64,000 nucleotides of DNA from Stella humosa. GTDB taxonomy: Bacteria > Pseudomonadota > Alphaproteobacteria > ATCC43930 > Allostellaceae. A model generated the notes under the pieces. That model saw nothing but the letters and a program-made list of their open reading frames with translations, was not told the DNA's origin and searched no databases. Positions 25,156 through 34,215 of the stretch are shown here, one piece after another. Position 1 is the first letter of the stretch. Each line of letters starts with the position of its first letter. The position numbers and the translations under genes were made by a program. The DNA lies in NCBI RefSeq assembly GCF_006738645.1, contig NZ_AP019700.1:1562001-1626000 (forward strand). Direction: 5' to 3'.

Positions 25156-25411
25156 GAGGTTTTTTGCAGTTGCTCACTGAAAGAATGGTGCATGATCTTC
25201 AGTGGCCCGGAGGCGGATCATATATCGCACTATGTCAGGTAATTAGCGGATTTTCCGCATCTCGAAACAGAGCTGTATGGCTCGAAAAAGCTCTTGTGCA
25301 ATGCAGCACTGCGACGTTCCGTCGCGCATTTCCAGCCGTTCCGTTGCCGCTGCCCGACCCAGGCCTTAGATTGCCCGACGCCGACGAACCGGCAGGAGAC
25401 GAAGGCCCGGC

Positions 25412-26899
25412 ATGGTCGACAGCAACGCCACCCAGGAGCGCCCCGCAGCCCCGCCCGCCCCGGCCGACAGGCACCATGCGCTGGGCCTGGAGGCGATGAA
25501 CCGCCGTCGCCTGGATGCGGCGATCGGCCATTTCACCGCCGCGCTGGCCTGCGATCCGCGGCATGTGCCGAGCCTGGCCAACCTCGCATCTGCCTTGCAA
25601 TCCGCGGGCCGGCCGGCCGAGGCGCTGGACGGATTCGACCGCGCGCTGCTCCTGGCGCCCGGCCACCCGGGCATCCACCATAATCGCGGCAATGCCCTGC
25701 TGGCCCTGGGCCGGGCCGGGGAAGCTGTCGACGCGCAGGCCCGCGCGTCCGCGCTGGCGCCGGGGGAAGTACGGTTCCTCCATGCCTGGGGTCTGGCGCT
25801 CGAGCGCGCCGACCGGCTGGAGGAGGCGGAGGACCGCCTGCGGGCGGCCCTGGCGCTGGCGCCTGGCCACGCGCCGTCGTCGGCCGCCCTGGCCCTGCTG
25901 CGCCTGGCCCGGGGGGATGCCGAGGAGGCCCTGTCCCTGTGGCGGGCCCAGGCGGCCCGGGCCCGCCGCGTCGACCCGCCCGTCCCCTACGGCACGGTCG
26001 ACCGCCTGGCCAACCGCAGCCGCATCCGCCATGACCTGGAGCAGTTCCGCTGGCTGCTGTCGGCCAGTGGCGACCCGGCGGTCGACCGGGCGGCCATCGA
26101 GCGGCTGGTCCCGCCCTACGAGGCCCTGCTGCGGGTCATGCCGGATGGCGACGAGACCCGCCGTCCCGTCGCCCTGACCGACCCGATGCTGGCGGCACTC
26201 GGGCACCGCTACAATCGCGCCATCCACCGGCTGGAGGCGCCGGCCGTGGCGGGCGACCCGTTCTCCCCCCGCGACTGGGGCCGGGTGGAAGCCGCCTATC
26301 ACGCCGATGCACCCGGGATCGTGTGGGTGGACGACTTCCTGGAGGAGGCGGCACTGCGCTCCTTGCGCCGGTTCTGCTTCGGCTCGACCATCTTCCACCA
26401 TGTGAAGCATGGCGGCTATGTCGGGTCCTACCTGCCGGAGGTGGCGTGCGGCCTGCTGGCCCAGATCGCGGCCGAGCTGCCGCGGCGGCTGCCGTCGGTC
26501 ATCCGCCATCACCGCCTGCGCCAGATGTGGATCTACAAGTATGACGGCCAGATGGAGGGGATCGGCACCCATGCCGATGCCGCCGCCGTCAACGTCAACT
26601 TCTGGCTGACGCCCGACGAGGCCAATCTCGATCCGTCCTGCGGCGGCCTGGTGATCCATCGCTGCGAGGCGCCGCTCGACTGGTCGTTCCAGCGTTTCAA
26701 CGCGGACGAGGACGCGATCGCCGCCCACCTCGCCCGGCACGACGCCGGTTCGCTCAAGGTCGACTACCGCAGCAACCGGGCGATCATCTTCCATTCGGAT
26801 CTTTTCCACGCCACCGACCGTTTTTCTTTCCGGGATCGGTACGAGGATCGCCGCTTGAACGTTACCATGCTGTTCGGCGATCGGGCCGACGGGCGGTAG
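25412..26899 (+). CDS. TPR protein fused to a 2-oxoglutarate/Fe(II) dioxygenase-like domain
   Basis: This 495-residue protein has four to five TPR-like repeats at about 22-175, such as ALGLEAMNRRRLDAAIGHF and HHNRGNALLALGRAGEAVD. A second domain runs from about 300 to 495. That part has THADAAAVNVNFWL (HxD iron ligands) and IIFHSDLFHAT (distal His), then an arginine in RRLNVTMLFG for 2-oxoglutarate. This is the jelly-roll dioxygenase pattern, so an oxygen-dependent hydroxylase is likely, with the TPR part binding the protein target. It is 21 bp upstream of the glucan-exporter-like ABC gene, suggesting co-expression. Target unknown. Confidence 0.8.
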   Translation: MVDSNATQERPAAPPAPADRHHALGLEAMNRRRLDAAIGHFTAALACDPRHVPSLANLASALQSAGRPAEALDGFDRALLLAPGHPGIHHNRGNALLALGRAGEAVDAQARASALAPGEVRFLHAWGLALERADRLEEAEDRLRAALALAPGHAPSSAALALLRLARGDAEEALSLWRAQAARARRVDPPVPYGTVDRLANRSRIRHDLEQFRWLLSASGDPAVDRAAIERLVPPYEALLRVMPDGDETRRPVALTDPMLAALGHRYNRAIHRLEAPAVAGDPFSPRDWGRVEAAYHADAPGIVWVDDFLEEAALRSLRRFCFGSTIFHHVKHGGYVGSYLPEVACGLLAQIAAELPRRLPSVIRHHRLRQMWIYKYDGQMEGIGTHADAAAVNVNFWLTPDEANLDPSCGGLVIHRCEAPLDWSFQRFNADEDAIAAHLARHDAGSLKVDYRSNRAIIFHSDLFHATDRFSFRDRYEDRRLNVTMLFGDRADGR

Positions 26900-26920
26900 C
26901 GTCGGAAAGCGGGCTCGCGG

Positions 26921-28681
26921 ATGAATTTCTTCACGGTCTATCGCCGGGTCCTGGCGCTGCTGGCGCCGGAGCGCAACCTCGTCATCCTGCTGGGCATAGC
27001 CAACCTGGCGCTGGCCACGCTGCCATTCCTGGAGCCGCTGCTGTTCGGCCGGGTGGTGGACACGCTGGCCGGCAGCCCTGGGCGGCCGGCGGCCGACGTC
27101 TGGGCCGATGCCATCGTCCTGCTGACGATCTGGGGCGCGGTCGGCGTCGGCGGCATCATCGCCAACATGACCGTGTCGCTGCATGCCGACCGGCTGGCCC
27201 ATCGCAACCGCCTGGCGGCGATGCGGTCGTTTTTCGAGCATGTGTTGCAGCTTTCGGTGGCGTTCCACACCCGCACCCATTCCGGCCGCCTGCTGAAGGT
27301 GATGCTGCAGGGCAGCGACCACCTGTTCGGCCTGTGGCTCGCCTTCTTTCGCGAGCATCTGGCGACCTTCGTGTCGCTGGTGGTGCTGCTGCCCCTGTCG
27401 CTGTGGCTGAACTGGCGCCTGGGGCTGCTGCTGGTCGGCCTCATCGTCATCTTCTGCAGCCTGACGCTGTTCGTCGTCCGCCGCGCGGAAGCGGCCCAGA
27501 CCGCGGTCGAATCGCAGCATTCGGAACTGGCCGAGCGCACCGGCGACGCGCTCGCCAACGTGCTGCTGATCCAGAGCTTCGTGCGCCTGGCAGCCGAGGT
27601 GCGGCAACTGGGCGACGTCATGCAGCGGCTGCTGGCGGCCCAGTTCCCGGTCCTCAACTGGTGGGCGCTGGCGACCATCCTGGCCCAGTCGGCCAGCACC
27701 ATCACCGTCATCTCGATCTTCCTGCTCGGCACCAGCCTGCACCTGGAGGGCAAGGCGACGGTGGGCGAGATCGTCATGTTCATGGGCTTCGCCACGCTGC
27801 TGATCGCGCGGCTGGAGCACGCCATGTCCTTCATCAGCCGCCTGTTCTTCCAGATGGCGGCGATCGCCGACTTCTTCGCCGTGCTGGATGCGCGGCCGAT
27901 CGTGACCGAGCCCGCCAATGCCATCACCATCGACCGCGCCCAGGGGGCGGTGCGGTTCGAGGATGTGACGTTCGCCTACGATCCCGGCCGGCCGGCGCTG
28001 CGCGGCATCTCGTTCGAGGCCGCACCCGGCGAGACTGTGGCCCTGGTCGGCCCGACGGGGGCCGGCAAGAGCTCGACCCTGGGCCTGCTGTTCCGCCTGT
28101 GGGACCCGCAGTCGGGCCGCATCACCATCGACGGCCACGACATCCGCGAGCTGACGCTGGAATCCCTGCGCCGCAACATCGGCGTCGTCTTCCAGGAGAG
28201 CGCGCTCTTCTTCCGCAGCATCGCCGAGAACCTGCGGGTCGGCCGGGCCGATGCGACCGACGAGGAACTGGTCGCGGCCGCCAGGGCGGCGCAGGCGCAC
28301 GACTTCATCATGCGCCAGGCCCAGGGCTACGAGACGCCGATCGGCGAGCGCGGGGTGACCTTGAGCGGCGGCGAGCGCCAGCGCCTGGCGATCGCGCGGG
28401 CCATCCTGAAGGACCCGCCGATCCTGGTGCTGGACGAGGCGACGAGCGCACTGGATTCCGTCACCGAGAGGCTGGTGCAGGATGCCCTGGCCGCCGTCAC
28501 GCGCGGCCGCACCACCTTCATCATCGCCCACCGCCTGTCGACCATCCGCGACGCCGACCGCATCCTCGTGTTCGAGGACGGCCACGTGATCGAGCAGGGG
28601 TCGTTCGACGAACTGATGGCGGCTGGCGGTGCCTTCGCCCGGCTGGTGCGCACCCAGTACGGCGACGCGGCGCTGGCGTGA
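26921..28681 (+). CDS. ABC transporter with fused membrane and ATPase domains, NdvA/ChvA-like glucan exporter
   Basis: This 586-residue half-transporter has six membrane segments (about 15-310) and an ATPase domain with Walker [12 protein letters not shown]-loop [10 protein letters not shown], signature LSGGERQR and Walker [13 protein letters not shown]. Its N-terminus, [19 protein letters not shown] then [10 protein letters not shown], resembles the start of NdvA/ChvA, exporters of cyclic beta-1,2-glucan in Rhizobiales. It should act as a homodimer. No ndvB/chvB-type synthase is in the window, so the substrate could be another glycan or lipid. Confidence 0.85.
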   Translation: MNFFTVYRRVLALLAPERNLVILLGIANLALATLPFLEPLLFGRVVDTLAGSPGRPAADVWADAIVLLTIWGAVGVGGIIANMTVSLHADRLAHRNRLAAMRSFFEHVLQLSVAFHTRTHSGRLLKVMLQGSDHLFGLWLAFFREHLATFVSLVVLLPLSLWLNWRLGLLLVGLIVIFCSLTLFVVRRAEAAQTAVESQHSELAERTGDALANVLLIQSFVRLAAEVRQLGDVMQRLLAAQFPVLNWWALATILAQSASTITVISIFLLGTSLHLEGKATVGEIVMFMGFATLLIARLEHAMSFISRLFFQMAAIADFFAVLDARPIVTEPANAITIDRAQGAVRFEDVTFAYDPGRPALRGISFEAAPGETVALVGPTGAGKSSTLGLLFRLWDPQSGRITIDGHDIRELTLESLRRNIGVVFQESALFFRSIAENLRVGRADATDEELVAAARAAQAHDFIMRQAQGYETPIGERGVTLSGGERQRLAIARAILKDPPILVLDEATSALDSVTERLVQDALAAVTRGRTTFIIAHRLSTIRDADRILVFEDGHVIEQGSFDELMAAGGAFARLVRTQYGDAALA

Positions 28682-28693
28682 GCCGCGCCCGGC

Positions 28694-29107
28694 CTATTCC
28701 TCGGTCGTGCCGGTCGCCGCCCCGCTCAGGCACTCGTTGACGACCGGCAGCAGCTTGCTGCGGGTGATCGGCTTGCCGACCGAGCGGGTGGCGCCCAGAA
28801 GCTGGGCCACTTCCAGATGGTCCATCGTGCCCATGGCCCCGCTCATGATCGTGGCGCGCGGGCCGCCGGACATGGCGATGATCGGCACCTTGCGGTCGAT
28901 GCGGCGGATTTCGCGAATCGTCTCCAGCCCTTCGACCTCGGGCATGAAGATGTCGGTCACGATCAGGTCGAAGGCGCCGGCCCGGAATGCCTTCAGGGCT
29001 TCCCGCCCGTTAATGGCGACCTCGACCTCGTGCGCTGCCGATTCGAGCAGGGCCACGATGGTCTTGGCCACCAGCTCGTCGTCGTCGATCACCAGGATTC
29101 GCGCCAC
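28694..29107 (-). CDS. Single-domain CheY-like response regulator
   Basis: This 137-residue receiver domain has the acidic pair in VIDDDE, phosphoacceptor D52 in IVTDIFMP, the switch residue in IIAMSGG and the lysine in SVGKPI. There is no output domain. The start codon is GTG at 29107. It lies back to back with the hybrid kinase gene at 29248 and converges with the exporter gene. A phosphorelay partner of that kinase is likely, although its target is unknown. Confidence 0.9.
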   Translation of the reverse strand: MARILVIDDDELVAKTIVALLESAAHEVEVAINGREALKAFRAGAFDLIVTDIFMPEVEGLETIREIRRIDRKVPIIAMSGGPRATIMSGAMGTMDHLEVAQLLGATRSVGKPITRSKLLPVVNECLSGAATGTTEE

Positions 29108-29247
29108 TCGATCTCTCAGTTCGACCTACGGAACGGGCGCAGCATAGGCCGAGATCGGCCACCATCGCAATCGGCTGTTCAACATGCGACAGAACTACCA
29201 TTGATATGTAAGGCGATCTCGACAACATAGGCGCCCGAACCGCGGCC

Positions 29248-32200
29248 GTGGCACTGCTAGGGGTGGAGAGGGTCGTGTCCGAGGGGCGCATCCGACTGCT
29301 GTCGATGGGGGTTTTCCTGGCCGCCCTGTGCGGCTGGGTGGGGTTTGGCATCGTTCACGACCGCGCCGACACCGAGGCGGCGGCCTTTCGCCATGGCACG
29401 AACCTGGCCGATGCGCTGGCCAGGCAGGCGGGGCAGGCGATCGCCGTCACCGACCACTCGCTGTCCGCCCTTATCGCCGCCATCCCGGTCGCCGGCATTC
29501 CCGCGGCGGAAAACCGGAACATCATCTTCGACCTGCTGTCGGAACGGCAGAAGGCGGGGGTCGGCTCGCTCGACTATTTCATCATGGACGGGCAGGGGCA
29601 GCTCCTGCACAGCGCGCGCAGTCGTCAGCCGCGCGGTGAGGATCTGTCGCAGCGGGACTGGTTCGCGGCCCTGGAGCGCGACCGGAATCCCGGCCTGGCG
29701 ATCGGCAAGCCCGTTCGGATCGCGACCGGCGAAGGCCGCCGGGAATGGGCGATCATCGTCCATCGCGCCGTGCGGGATGGCGACGGACGACTCCTGGCGG
29801 TATTCGCCGCCGCCCTGTCGATCGACTATCTGGGGCATTTCTACGGGGCCCTGGACATCGGCCCGGTCGGCCGCGTCAGTCTCTTTCGCGACGATGGCGT
29901 GGTACTGACGCTGCACCCTTTTCGTGAGGCGGCGCTGGGGGCGTCGCGCGCCACCCTGCCGCTGTTCGTCGAGTATCTGCCCCGGGGCCCGAGCGGGCGC
30001 TTCGTGGTCGACAATCCGATCGACGGCGAACGCCGGCTGGTGGCGTACCGCGCGGTCGACGGCTATCCGCTCGTGGTCGCCGTCGGGATGGATGCGGCGT
30101 GGGTCCTGCGGCCATGGCTCGCGCGTTCCCTGCGCCTGCTGGTCACGCTCGGCCTGCTGGTGGCGCTGGTGGTGGTGCTGGCGCTCTATGCGCGCAAGCT
30201 CGCGGCCCGGCGCGCGGCCGCCGGCCTGGAGGAGACACGCAAGCTCAACCTCCTGGCGCGCGCATCGCTCGACCTCGCCCGGACGCGCTCGGCCGAGACG
30301 ATGCTGCGGTCGGCCGCGGCCCTGACGCGCTCGCTGGTCGGTGCCCACCAGTCGGTCGTCGTCGCCAGCCCGCTCGATGGCGGGCCGCCGGTAGTCCATG
30401 CCGTCTCGCTCAGCGACCGCTACGCCCAGTGGCGGGGCTACGAGGAGGCGCCGACCGGGGCCGGAATCTACCGCCTGGTCGTGGAGAGCAACAAGCCGAT
30501 GCGCCTGACCCAGGCGGAGTTGGAGGCCCATCCCGCCTGGCGCGGCTTCGGTGAGGCCAGCGACCGCCACCCGCCGATGCGCGGCTGGCTGGCGGTGCCG
30601 CTCGTGGGCCAGGACGGCAGCAACATCGGCGTCATCCAGTTGTCCGACCGCGACCAGGGCGACTTCTCGGAGGCCGACGAGGCGATCTGCCAGCAGTTCG
30701 CCCTGATGCTCTCGACCCTGATCGAGAACCTGCGCTCGTCCGAGGCGCTGGGCCAGGCGCTGGATGCCGAACGCCTGGCCCGGGCCGAGCTGGAGGCGAC
30801 GCGGGCGGCGGCCGAGCGCGCGCGCCTGCGCTCGGAGACGATCCTCGACAGCATCTCGGACGCCTTCTACGTCCTGGACCGGGAATTCCGCTTCCAGTAC
30901 CTGAACGACCGCGCCATCGCCGTGATGGGCAAGGACCTGGTCGGCCGCGTCGTGTGGGACGCTTTCCCTGCCGCCGATTCGGTGATCCGCCCGGCTCTCG
31001 AACGTGCGATGAGCTCGGGCCAGGCTGAGGTATTCACGGTCCATTACGGGCCGCTGCAAGCTTGGTTCGACGCCCGTGTCTATCCCTTCGAGGATGGGCT
31101 CTCGGTCTATTTCCATGACGTGACCGAGAAGCTCGATACCGAGGCCCGCCTGCTGCAGGCCCAGAAGATGGAGGCGGTGGGCCAGTTGACGGGCGGCATC
31201 GCCCATGATTTCAACAACCTGCTGACGGTCATCCTTGGCATGGGCGATGCCATTCTGGCGGCGCCGTCGGCCGATCCCGGACTGCGCGAGAAGATCGAGA
31301 CGATCATCGCCGCCGGAGAGCGCGGCGCCCAGCTTACGGCCAGCCTGCTCGCTTTCTCGCGCCGCCACCCGCTGGACCCGCGGGCGACCGACATCGGCCA
31401 ACTCCTCGGGCGCACCGAGGGCCTGCTGTCGCGCACCCTGGGCCAGGGGATCGAGACCGAGGTGGTGACCTCCGGCAGCCTGTGGCGGGCGATGGTCGAT
31501 GCGGGCCAGCTCGAATTGGCGCTGCTGAACCTCGCCATCAATGCGCGCGACGCCATGCCCGAAGGGGGGCGGCTGACCATCGAGGCGGCAAACGCCCGGC
31601 TCGACGAAACCTACGCGACCGTCCACCCCGAGGTCTCGGCCGGCCAGTACGTCATGATCGCGGTCAGCGACACCGGCACCGGCATGAGCGAGGCGGTGGT
31701 GGCCCGCGCGTTCGAGCCGTTCTTCACGACCAAGCCCGTGGGCAAGGGGTCCGGCCTCGGCCTCAGCATGGTCTATGGCTTCGTCAAGCAGTCGGGCGGG
31801 CAGGTGAAAATCTACAGCGAGCCCGGCGAAGGCACCGCGGTGAAGCTCTATTTGCCGCGGGCGATCGAGCGGACGGCCGGTGTCCGCGCCGACGAGGAGC
31901 CGATCGCCCGTCCACCCGGCGGCAACGAATCGATCCTGGTGGTGGAGGATTCGGGCGAAGTTTGCCGCCTCTTCGCCAACTCGTTGCGGGCACTGGGCTA
32001 TGGCGTGACGGTGGCAAGTGATGCCGAGGCGGCGCTGCGGCAGATGGCGGGCGCGCGCTTCGACCTGCTGCTGACCGATGTCGTCCTGCCCGGGGCGATG
32101 AACGGCCGCGAACTGGCCGACGAGATCCGCCGCCGCCAGCCCGGCCTGCCGGTGCTGTACACGTCGGGCTATACCGAGAACGCCATCGTCCATCACGGCC

Positions 32201-32301
32201 GCCTCGACCCGGGCGTGCGGCTGCTGCGCAAGCCGTTCCGCCATGCCGATCTGGCGCGGATGGTGCGCATCGCCCTGGCGGATGGCGCCGGCGGGAAGTA
32301 G
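29248..32301 (+). CDS. Hybrid sensor histidine kinase (periplasmic sensor, GAF, PAS, HisKA, HATPase, REC)
   Basis: This roughly 1017-residue kinase has a membrane segment at about 18-37, a periplasmic PDC/Cache-like sensor (about 40-290) and a second membrane segment at 293-312. A GAF region lies at about 340-495 and a PAS domain at 530-640. The phosphoacceptor histidine is H653 in GGIAHDFNNLL. The ATPase domain has NLAINARDAM and GTGSGLGLSMVYG-like boxes, and the C-terminal receiver has D944 in LLLTDVVLP. The GTG at 29248 is the longest start; GTG at 29275 is a possible alternative. The adjacent CheY-like protein may receive phosphate. Signal unknown. Confidence 0.88.
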   Translation: MALLGVERVVSEGRIRLLSMGVFLAALCGWVGFGIVHDRADTEAAAFRHGTNLADALARQAGQAIAVTDHSLSALIAAIPVAGIPAAENRNIIFDLLSERQKAGVGSLDYFIMDGQGQLLHSARSRQPRGEDLSQRDWFAALERDRNPGLAIGKPVRIATGEGRREWAIIVHRAVRDGDGRLLAVFAAALSIDYLGHFYGALDIGPVGRVSLFRDDGVVLTLHPFREAALGASRATLPLFVEYLPRGPSGRFVVDNPIDGERRLVAYRAVDGYPLVVAVGMDAAWVLRPWLARSLRLLVTLGLLVALVVVLALYARKLAARRAAAGLEETRKLNLLARASLDLARTRSAETMLRSAAALTRSLVGAHQSVVVASPLDGGPPVVHAVSLSDRYAQWRGYEEAPTGAGIYRLVVESNKPMRLTQAELEAHPAWRGFGEASDRHPPMRGWLAVPLVGQDGSNIGVIQLSDRDQGDFSEADEAICQQFALMLSTLIENLRSSEALGQALDAERLARAELEATRAAAERARLRSETILDSISDAFYVLDREFRFQYLNDRAIAVMGKDLVGRVVWDAFPAADSVIRPALERAMSSGQAEVFTVHYGPLQAWFDARVYPFEDGLSVYFHDVTEKLDTEARLLQAQKMEAVGQLTGGIAHDFNNLLTVILGMGDAILAAPSADPGLREKIETIIAAGERGAQLTASLLAFSRRHPLDPRATDIGQLLGRTEGLLSRTLGQGIETEVVTSGSLWRAMVDAGQLELALLNLAINARDAMPEGGRLTIEAANARLDETYATVHPEVSAGQYVMIAVSDTGTGMSEAVVARAFEPFFTTKPVGKGSGLGLSMVYGFVKQSGGQVKIYSEPGEGTAVKLYLPRAIERTAGVRADEEPIARPPGGNESILVVEDSGEVCRLFANSLRALGYGVTVASDAEAALRQMAGARFDLLLTDVVLPGAMNGRELADEIRRRQPGLPVLYTSGYTENAIVHHGRLDPGVRLLRKPFRHADLARMVRIALADGAGGK

Positions 32302-32334
32302 GGCCACCAAACACCCAGTCACTTATCTATTGCG

Positions 32335-32359
32335 CTAAGTGTCGGGGCTCGATACTTAG
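32335..32359. promoter_or_regulatory. Probable operator of the ArsR-type regulator
   Basis: CTAAGTGTCG (32335-32344) and CGATACTTAG (32350-32359) form an inverted repeat with one mismatch in 10 and a 5-base spacer, ending four bases before the ATG. A related CACTTAT half-site lies just upstream. ArsR proteins bind such repeats, so autoregulation is likely. Confidence 0.5.
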
Positions 32360-32363
32360 CCAT

Positions 32364-32708
32364 ATGGAACAATATCTGCCATCGCTCGACGGCATCTTCC
32401 AGGCCCTGGCCGACCCGACCCGCCGGGCGGTGCTGGGCCGCCTCGGCCAGGGACCGGCCAGCGTCGGCGAACTCGCCCGGCCGTTCGCCATGGCCCTGCC
32501 GTCTTTCATGAAGCACATCCGCCTGCTCGAGGAGAGCGGCTGGATCCGTACGCAGAAACGGGGCCGCGTGCGCACCTGCACGCTGGAGCGACAGTCGTTC
32601 GCCGCCGTCGACAACTGGCTCGCCGCGCAGCGCGCCCTGTGGGAGGGTCGGACCGACCGGCTCGAACGCTTCGTCACCACCGCCGACCAAGAGGACGAGC
32701 CCGCATGA
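32364..32708 (+). CDS. ArsR-family winged-helix regulator
   Basis: This 114-residue protein reads FQALADPTRRAVLGRLGQG, then SVGELARPFAMALPSFMKHIRLLEESGWI, then a wing RTQKRGRVRTCTL. This is the ArsR fold without metal-binding cysteines. It belongs to the group encoded next to SRPBCC (AHSA1) proteins, where the pair is co-expressed. The stop codon overlaps the start of the next gene (ATGA). It probably represses its own operon through the repeat at 32335-32359. Confidence 0.88.
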   Translation: MEQYLPSLDGIFQALADPTRRAVLGRLGQGPASVGELARPFAMALPSFMKHIRLLEESGWIRTQKRGRVRTCTLERQSFAAVDNWLAAQRALWEGRTDRLERFVTTADQEDEPA

Positions 32709-33172
32709 CCCGGTTTCCCGATCCCGACCTCGACCTGACGATCGCCCGCATCATCCGCGCCCCGCGCGCGGCCATCTGGCGCGCCTGGACCGAGCCCGCC
32801 GCGTTTGCGCGCTGGTGGATCCCCGCACCCATCGTCTGCCGCGTGGCGGCCATGGAGGTCACCCCGGGCGGTGCCCTGGTGACCGAGATGAGCGAGGATG
32901 GCGGCCCCTTCGTGCCCCATCTCAGCGCCTGCTACCTGGCCGTCGACCCGCTGGAGCGGATCGTCTTCACCAACATGCTGACCGGCGGCTGGCGCCCGGC
33001 CGAGCGCGGCTTCATGACGGCCGTCATCACGCTGCGCGACCATCCGGACGGCACGGAATATTCCGCCGTCGCCATGCACCGCAGCCCGGCCGAGCGGCAG
33101 AAGCACGAGGACATGGGTTTCTTTGATGGCTGGGGGACTGTGACGGAACAGCTAGCCTGCCTGGTGGAGTAA
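32705..33172 (+). CDS. SRPBCC/AHSA1-domain protein
   Basis: This 155-residue protein has the family pattern: LTIARIIRAPRAAIWRAWTE at the N-terminus, then FARWWIPAP, the central PHLSACYLAVDPLERIVFTN strand, and the C-terminal MGFFDGWGTVTEQLACLV helix. Such single-domain proteins bind hydrophobic ligands; the ligand here is unknown. It overlaps the ArsR gene by four bases. The start at 32705 was chosen because of that coupling. Confidence 0.88.
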   Translation: MTRFPDPDLDLTIARIIRAPRAAIWRAWTEPAAFARWWIPAPIVCRVAAMEVTPGGALVTEMSEDGGPFVPHLSACYLAVDPLERIVFTNMLTGGWRPAERGFMTAVITLRDHPDGTEYSAVAMHRSPAERQKHEDMGFFDGWGTVTEQLACLVE

Positions 33173-33198
33173 GGGGTCCTGCGGTGATTGACGGGTCA

Positions 33199-33221
33199 TT
33201 CACCGCACTGGATGCGGTGAA
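33199..33221 (+). terminator. Hairpin terminator after the ArsR/SRPBCC operon
   Basis: TTCACCGCA and TGCGGTGAA form a perfect 9-bp stem with a 5-base loop, 27 bases past the stop codon. No long T-run follows. Confidence 0.5.
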
Positions 33222-33358
33222 TAGACCGCCTGCTGGCAGGGGGCGCACCCTGGTCAGGAAGAAGCTTACCCAACCTGCGCCTGAGGTTGATCGCCATCGA
33301 CGATGGGCCGCCATATAGTTCAGGTGGGACCGATCCATATCCTAGGGGAGTGGAGCTG

Positions 33359-33616
33359 ATGCGGGTGTCCGTGATTGAAGCCGAGGGGCAGCTTGCCGAA
33401 CTTGTGCGTCGCGCAGAGGCAGGGGACGAGATCATTTTAACCCGCCATGGCCATCCTGCAGTGCGGCTCGTCCCGGTCACGCCTGCGCCTGATCGAACCT
33501 CCCGCCGTGCTCTGCTCGACGCGGTGCGAGCGTCTGGCCCGGCAAAGGCCACGCCTGGGCCGGGCGCCGCCCGCAGCCAGGATTTTCTCTATGGCGATGA
33601 CGGTTTGCCGGGATGA
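33359..33616 (+). CDS. Phd/YefM-family antitoxin of a VapC pair
   Basis: This 85-residue protein starts MRVSVIEAEGQLAELVRRAEAGDEIILTRHGHPAVRLVP-like with the Phd/YefM N-terminal DNA-binding fold. The C-terminal tail (RSQDFLYGDDGLPG) is the typical disordered toxin-binding end. The ATG at 33359 follows an AGGGGAGTGGAG ribosome site. It overlaps the PIN toxin start by four bases (ATGA). It should neutralise the toxin and repress the operon. Confidence 0.88.
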   Translation: MRVSVIEAEGQLAELVRRAEAGDEIILTRHGHPAVRLVPVTPAPDRTSRRALLDAVRASGPAKATPGPGAARSQDFLYGDDGLPG

Positions 33617-33996
33617 TTGCGGTCGATACGTCAGCATTGATGGCCATTGTGCTGAACGAATCGCCAGCCGCTCACTTTGCGGCGCTCCTGGAAGCCGAAG
33701 TCGATCTGCTGATCTCGGCAGGCACTTTGTCGGAAGCGCTGATCGTCGCCGATCGTCGCAACGTTGGCGAGGAGATGACGAGGCTGATCGACGGTCTCGG
33801 CTTTACGGTCGTCAGCCTGACCGCCGCATCTGCCAAGCGGATAGCACAAGCATATGCCGCCTGGGGAAAGGGCGTGCATCCGGCTGGTCTGAATCTTGGA
33901 GACTGCTTCGCCTATGTCGTGGCGAAGGACCACGGCTGCAGCCTGCTGTATGTCGGTGAGGATTTCGCGCTGACGGACGTCGAACGAGCCGATTGA
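33613..33996 (+). CDS. vapC: VapC-type PIN-domain ribonuclease toxin
   Basis: This 127-residue PIN domain has D5 in MIAVDTSALMAI, an acidic residue in TLSEALIV near 42, and NLGDCFAYVVAK and LYVGEDFALTDV near the C-terminus. These are the usual metal-binding acids of VapC. VapC enzymes cut tRNA or rRNA; the target here cannot be inferred. It ends 86 bp before tRNA-Asn, which is on the other strand. Confidence 0.9.
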   Translation: MIAVDTSALMAIVLNESPAAHFAALLEAEVDLLISAGTLSEALIVADRRNVGEEMTRLIDGLGFTVVSLTAASAKRIAQAYAAWGKGVHPAGLNLGDCFAYVVAKDHGCSLLYVGEDFALTDVERAD

Positions 33997-34081
33997 CGAG
34001 ACCGTTGCAGCTGCGGAACTGCCAATGCACGACGATGAGCGTACTGGCCTGCCGCATCGCGCTCTGGCGCGAAAATCGCGC

Positions 34082-34157
34082 TGGCTCCCCGGGCCGGACT
34101 CGAACCAGCGACCCAGCGGTTAACAGCCGCTTGCTCTACCAACTGAGCTACCGGGGA
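34082..34157 (-). tRNA. tRNA-Asn (GTT anticodon)
   Basis: The minus strand folds as a 76-base tRNA with a TCCCCGG/CCGGGGA acceptor stem, an AGCGG/CCGCT anticodon stem around CTGTTAA, a GCTGG/CCGGC T-stem with TTCGAGT loop, and an encoded CCA. The anticodon GTT reads AAC/AAU (Asn). Confidence 0.97.
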
Positions 34158-34215
34158 ACAGCGCGGCGCGGCTTATAGCAGCCGACTCCGCCGCTGCCAA
34201 CCCTTTGTTCGGACG

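Noticed and set aside
25235-28585. Minus-strand open frame of about 1100 codons
   Set aside because: Complement of the TPR-dioxygenase and exporter genes, which have clear motifs. No family signature in the antisense product.
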